Shown here: one piece after another, positions 62,339 to 64,000 of the stretch
Position numbering within the stretch: the stretch's first letter is position 1
Layout of the letters: every line of letters begins with the position of its first letter
From: Bryobacterales bacterium
GTDB taxonomy: Bacteria; Acidobacteriota; Terriglobia; Bryobacterales; Bryobacteraceae
NCBI GenBank assembly: GCA_016789905.1
Contig: JAEUQC010000087.1
Coordinates: forward strand, 17,230-81,229
DNA: 64,000 bases
Direction of reading: 5' to 3'
Notes under the pieces: model-generated
What the model was told of the DNA's origin: nothing
The model's input: the letters and a program-made list of their open reading frames with translations, nothing else
Database searches by the model: none
Made by a program: the position numbers and the translations under genes

Positions 62339-63706
62339 ATGCCGCTCTCCCGCCGCGCCCTTCTCCTCAGCCTTGCCACTCCCAATTCGCTCCGCGCCGG
62401 CGCCGCCACCGCCAACATCTCTCCTGCCCTCGGCGCCTCCCTCGCCGGCGGCATGACCGATCGCAAATGCACCGACGTTCACGACGAACTCCTCGTCCGC
62501 TGTGCTGCGCTCGAAAGCGGCTCCACCCGCCTCCTTCTCGCCACCATCGATTCCTGCATGGTCCCCCGCACCGTGCTCGATAAAGTCCGCGCCCGCATCA
62601 GCCGCGAAAACTCCATCGCCCCCGAGTTCATTCTCATGAGCTCCACCCACACCCACAGCGCGCCCCCCGCCATGCATCTCTTCCAAAGCATGCCGGACCC
62701 CACCTACATCGCGATGCTGGAGACCCGCCTCGCCGACGCTGCCCGCATGGCCTTCACCCGCCTCCGTCCCGCTCGCTTCGGCCACGCCGTTGGCCGCGAA
62801 CCATCTCTCATCTGCAACCGCCGCTTCTATCTGAGGGAAGGCGCCATCCCCGCCGACCCCTTCGGACGCCGTGCCGACAAGGTGCAGATGAACCCTAATC
62901 TTGACAGTCCCGACCTCCTCCAACCCGCCGGTCCCACCGATCCTGACCACCCCATCATCGCCGCCATCGGTGCCGACGGCCGCCCCATCTGGATCTACGC
63001 AAGTTACGCCCTCCACTACGCCGGCTACAACCCCGGCTCCCACGCCAGCGCCGACTATTTCGGCGCCTGGTCCCGCCGCATCGAAGCCGCCACGAACAGT
63101 GATTGCGTCGCGCTGCTTTCCAACGGCTGCAGCGGCAACATCAACGCCATGGTCTACGCGCGCCAGTATCCCACCCGCAACGACTATGCGTTCATCGATC
63201 GTGTCGCCTCCGTTCTCGCCGTCGAAACTCTCCGGACGCTGAAGACCATCGAGTACACCGACGCCGTCCCCTTAAACGCAAAGATGGCCGACGTAGAAAT
63301 CGGCATCCGCCGTCCCAGCCCGGAAGAAGTCGCCGCCGCGATGAAGCGCGTTGGCCCTATCCCAGGCAATGATTACAAGGACCGCGCCGACATCTACGCT
63401 CGCGAGACGATCTACATGGCCAAGTACCCTCCCACGACGAAGGTGCCCGTCCAGGCTCTAAAACTCGGCGACCTGAGCATTGCGACATTCCCTGGCGAGA
63501 CATTCGTCGAACTCGGCCAAGCCATAAAGAAGGCCAGCCCCGGCAAGACGACGGTAACCGTATCGATCGCCAACGACGCCTGCGGTTACATCCCAACGCA
63601 AGAGGCCTTCGACCTCGGCGGTTACGAAACCTGGCGCGCCAAGAGCGCCAACGTCGCCCGCGACACCGCCCCCAAACTCCTCGCCGCCCTCAATACCCTC
63701 CTCTAA
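62339..63706 (+). CDS. Neutral/alkaline non-lysosomal ceramidase-like protein
   Basis: A 455-residue exported protein (MPLSRRALLLSLATPNSLRA signal). It resembles the N-terminal part of neutral ceramidases: ATANISPALGASLAGGMTDR, the zinc-binding His104 and His106 in SSTHTHSAPP, and LSNGCSGNINAMVYARQY, which corresponds to the catalytic-Ser loop. It is much shorter than full ceramidases (about 650 residues), lacking the C-terminal beta domain, like other bacterial members of unknown substrate. It starts 1 base after queA. Confidence 0.87.
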   Translation: MPLSRRALLLSLATPNSLRAGAATANISPALGASLAGGMTDRKCTDVHDELLVRCAALESGSTRLLLATIDSCMVPRTVLDKVRARISRENSIAPEFILMSSTHTHSAPPAMHLFQSMPDPTYIAMLETRLADAARMAFTRLRPARFGHAVGREPSLICNRRFYLREGAIPADPFGRRADKVQMNPNLDSPDLLQPAGPTDPDHPIIAAIGADGRPIWIYASYALHYAGYNPGSHASADYFGAWSRRIEAATNSDCVALLSNGCSGNINAMVYARQYPTRNDYAFIDRVASVLAVETLRTLKTIEYTDAVPLNAKMADVEIGIRRPSPEEVAAAMKRVGPIPGNDYKDRADIYARETIYMAKYPPTTKVPVQALKLGDLSIATFPGETFVELGQAIKKASPGKTTVTVSIANDACGYIPTQEAFDLGGYETWRAKSANVARDTAPKLLAALNTLL

Positions 63707-63710
63707 GCCA

Positions 63711-63754
63711 GTAAATCGGAGCCAGTAAATCGGAGCCACAGTAAATCGGAGCCA
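63711..63754. repeat. Three short tandem repeats after the ceramidase-like gene
   Basis: GTAAATCGGAGCCA occurs at 63711, 63725 and 63741; the third copy is offset by CA. It runs directly into the 18-base motif below. The remainder of this 212-base gap holds a TGGGGGG/CCCCCA hairpin at about 63850-63873 and no supported gene. Confidence 0.6.
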
Positions 63755-63770
63755 CCCCCCGTCTGTCCCC
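63753..63770. repeat. 18-base shared intergenic motif, copy 2
   Basis: Identical to 21852-21869 (CACCCCCCGTCTGTCCCC), also soon after a gene end. The two copies lie 42 kb apart. Confidence 0.45.
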
Positions 63771-63918
63771 CTAATTTCGTAAATCAACCGTTAACCCCCG
63801 CCACGTCAACGCCCCACAGCCGAAGTTTTACAAAAGAAAATGGGGGGGACCCCGCGCACCCCCATAGGCGCTAACTTAAGGATGAGTCGCTCGCCCGGAT
63901 TCATCCTATGATGGATAG

Positions 63919-64000
63919 ATGAGCGATGAATCGGTGTTGGAGTACGAATGGCCATATCTTAGGACAATGTTCCCGCCAGCGGAGGAATTGGAGTCCTCCG
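63919..64000 (+). CDS. N-terminal fragment of an unidentified protein (cut by right edge)
   Basis: An ATG at 63919 opens a frame of 27 codons to the window end (MSDESVLEYEWPYLRTMFPP, then AEELESS). The short aromatic/acidic start is reminiscent of IS4-type transposases, which begin with a similar helix before an A-R-E-x-G-A-L motif; that motif lies beyond the edge, so the identity is a guess. Imperfect inverted repeats (CGGATTCATC and GATGAATCGG, one mismatch) flank the start. Confidence 0.4.
   Translation, partial: MSDESVLEYEWPYLRTMFPPAEELESS

Overview
The window looks like a stretch of chromosome from an Acidobacteriota member, most probably of the Solibacter/Bryobacteraceae group. This is inferred from content: three adjacent pairs of a PSD1-type (DUF1549/DUF1553) protein and a DUF1501 protein, a large carboxypeptidase-regulatory/TonB-dependent receptor, a protein ending in the 'Solibacter C-terminal' (TIGR03437-type) domain, high G+C, dense packing and many converging genes with overlapping stops. 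No rRNA, tRNA or CRISPR array was recognised.

Layout. 1-3.1 kb: chemotaxis (left-edge partial gene, CheW, a TonB-C-domain protein, a methyl-accepting chemotaxis protein). 3.1-10.8 kb: PDZ-alpha/beta hydrolase, sugar isomerase-like protein, degenerate phosphoesterase, first DUF1501/PSD1 pair. 10.8-14.5 kb: truA, nucleotidyltransferase, ald, peptidoglycan-binding protein, DUF2059 protein. 14.6-16.85 kb: a small accessory island with two tandem antitoxin/PIN modules (the second toxin has an in-frame stop) and a further stop-interrupted gene. 16.85-31.1 kb: two more PSD1/DUF1501 pairs around a GpgS-like glycosyltransferase, a NarL-type two-component system, a beta-lactamase-family protein, a Gly-rich membrane protein and an HtrA protease. 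31.1-41.8 kb: amidohydrolase, hybrid histidine kinase, msrA, TonB-dependent receptor, SUKH-like protein, uridine-kinase-like protein (with a duplicated gene-end junction), YCII protein and flavoprotein. 41.9-43.7 kb: truncated haemoglobin, [2Fe-2S]/FAD reductase and NsrR-type regulator behind a palindromic operator, predicted to form a two-subunit nitric-oxide-detoxifying system. 43.7-52 kb: metallo-beta-lactamase-fold protein, DUF1080 protein, glutaminyl cyclase, then a leftward run (membrane protein, quinone oxidoreductase, Xaa-Pro peptidase, accB, accC, acyl-CoA synthetase). 52-56.8 kb: a predicted selenoprotein of the iodothyronine-deiodinase-like thioredoxin fold, followed at 6 bp by an ECF sigma factor, a membrane anti-sigma-like protein and a VIT/VWA protein. 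56.8-64 kb: Mrp ATPase, an intergenic array of about 122-bp tandem repeats, alpha/beta hydrolase, tsaD, queA, a neutral-ceramidase-like protein, and a repeat-bearing intergenic stretch leading to a gene cut by the right edge.

The strongest discovery candidate is the selenoprotein gene at 52085-52705. An in-frame TGA sits exactly at the catalytic Sec position of the GS-x-T-U-PPF motif, the same frame stays open for 130 further codons, and a 6-bp hairpin with an AGGTC loop begins 10 nt after the TGA, its loop 16 nt after, as expected of a bacterial SECIS. Conventional gene calling splits this gene in two.
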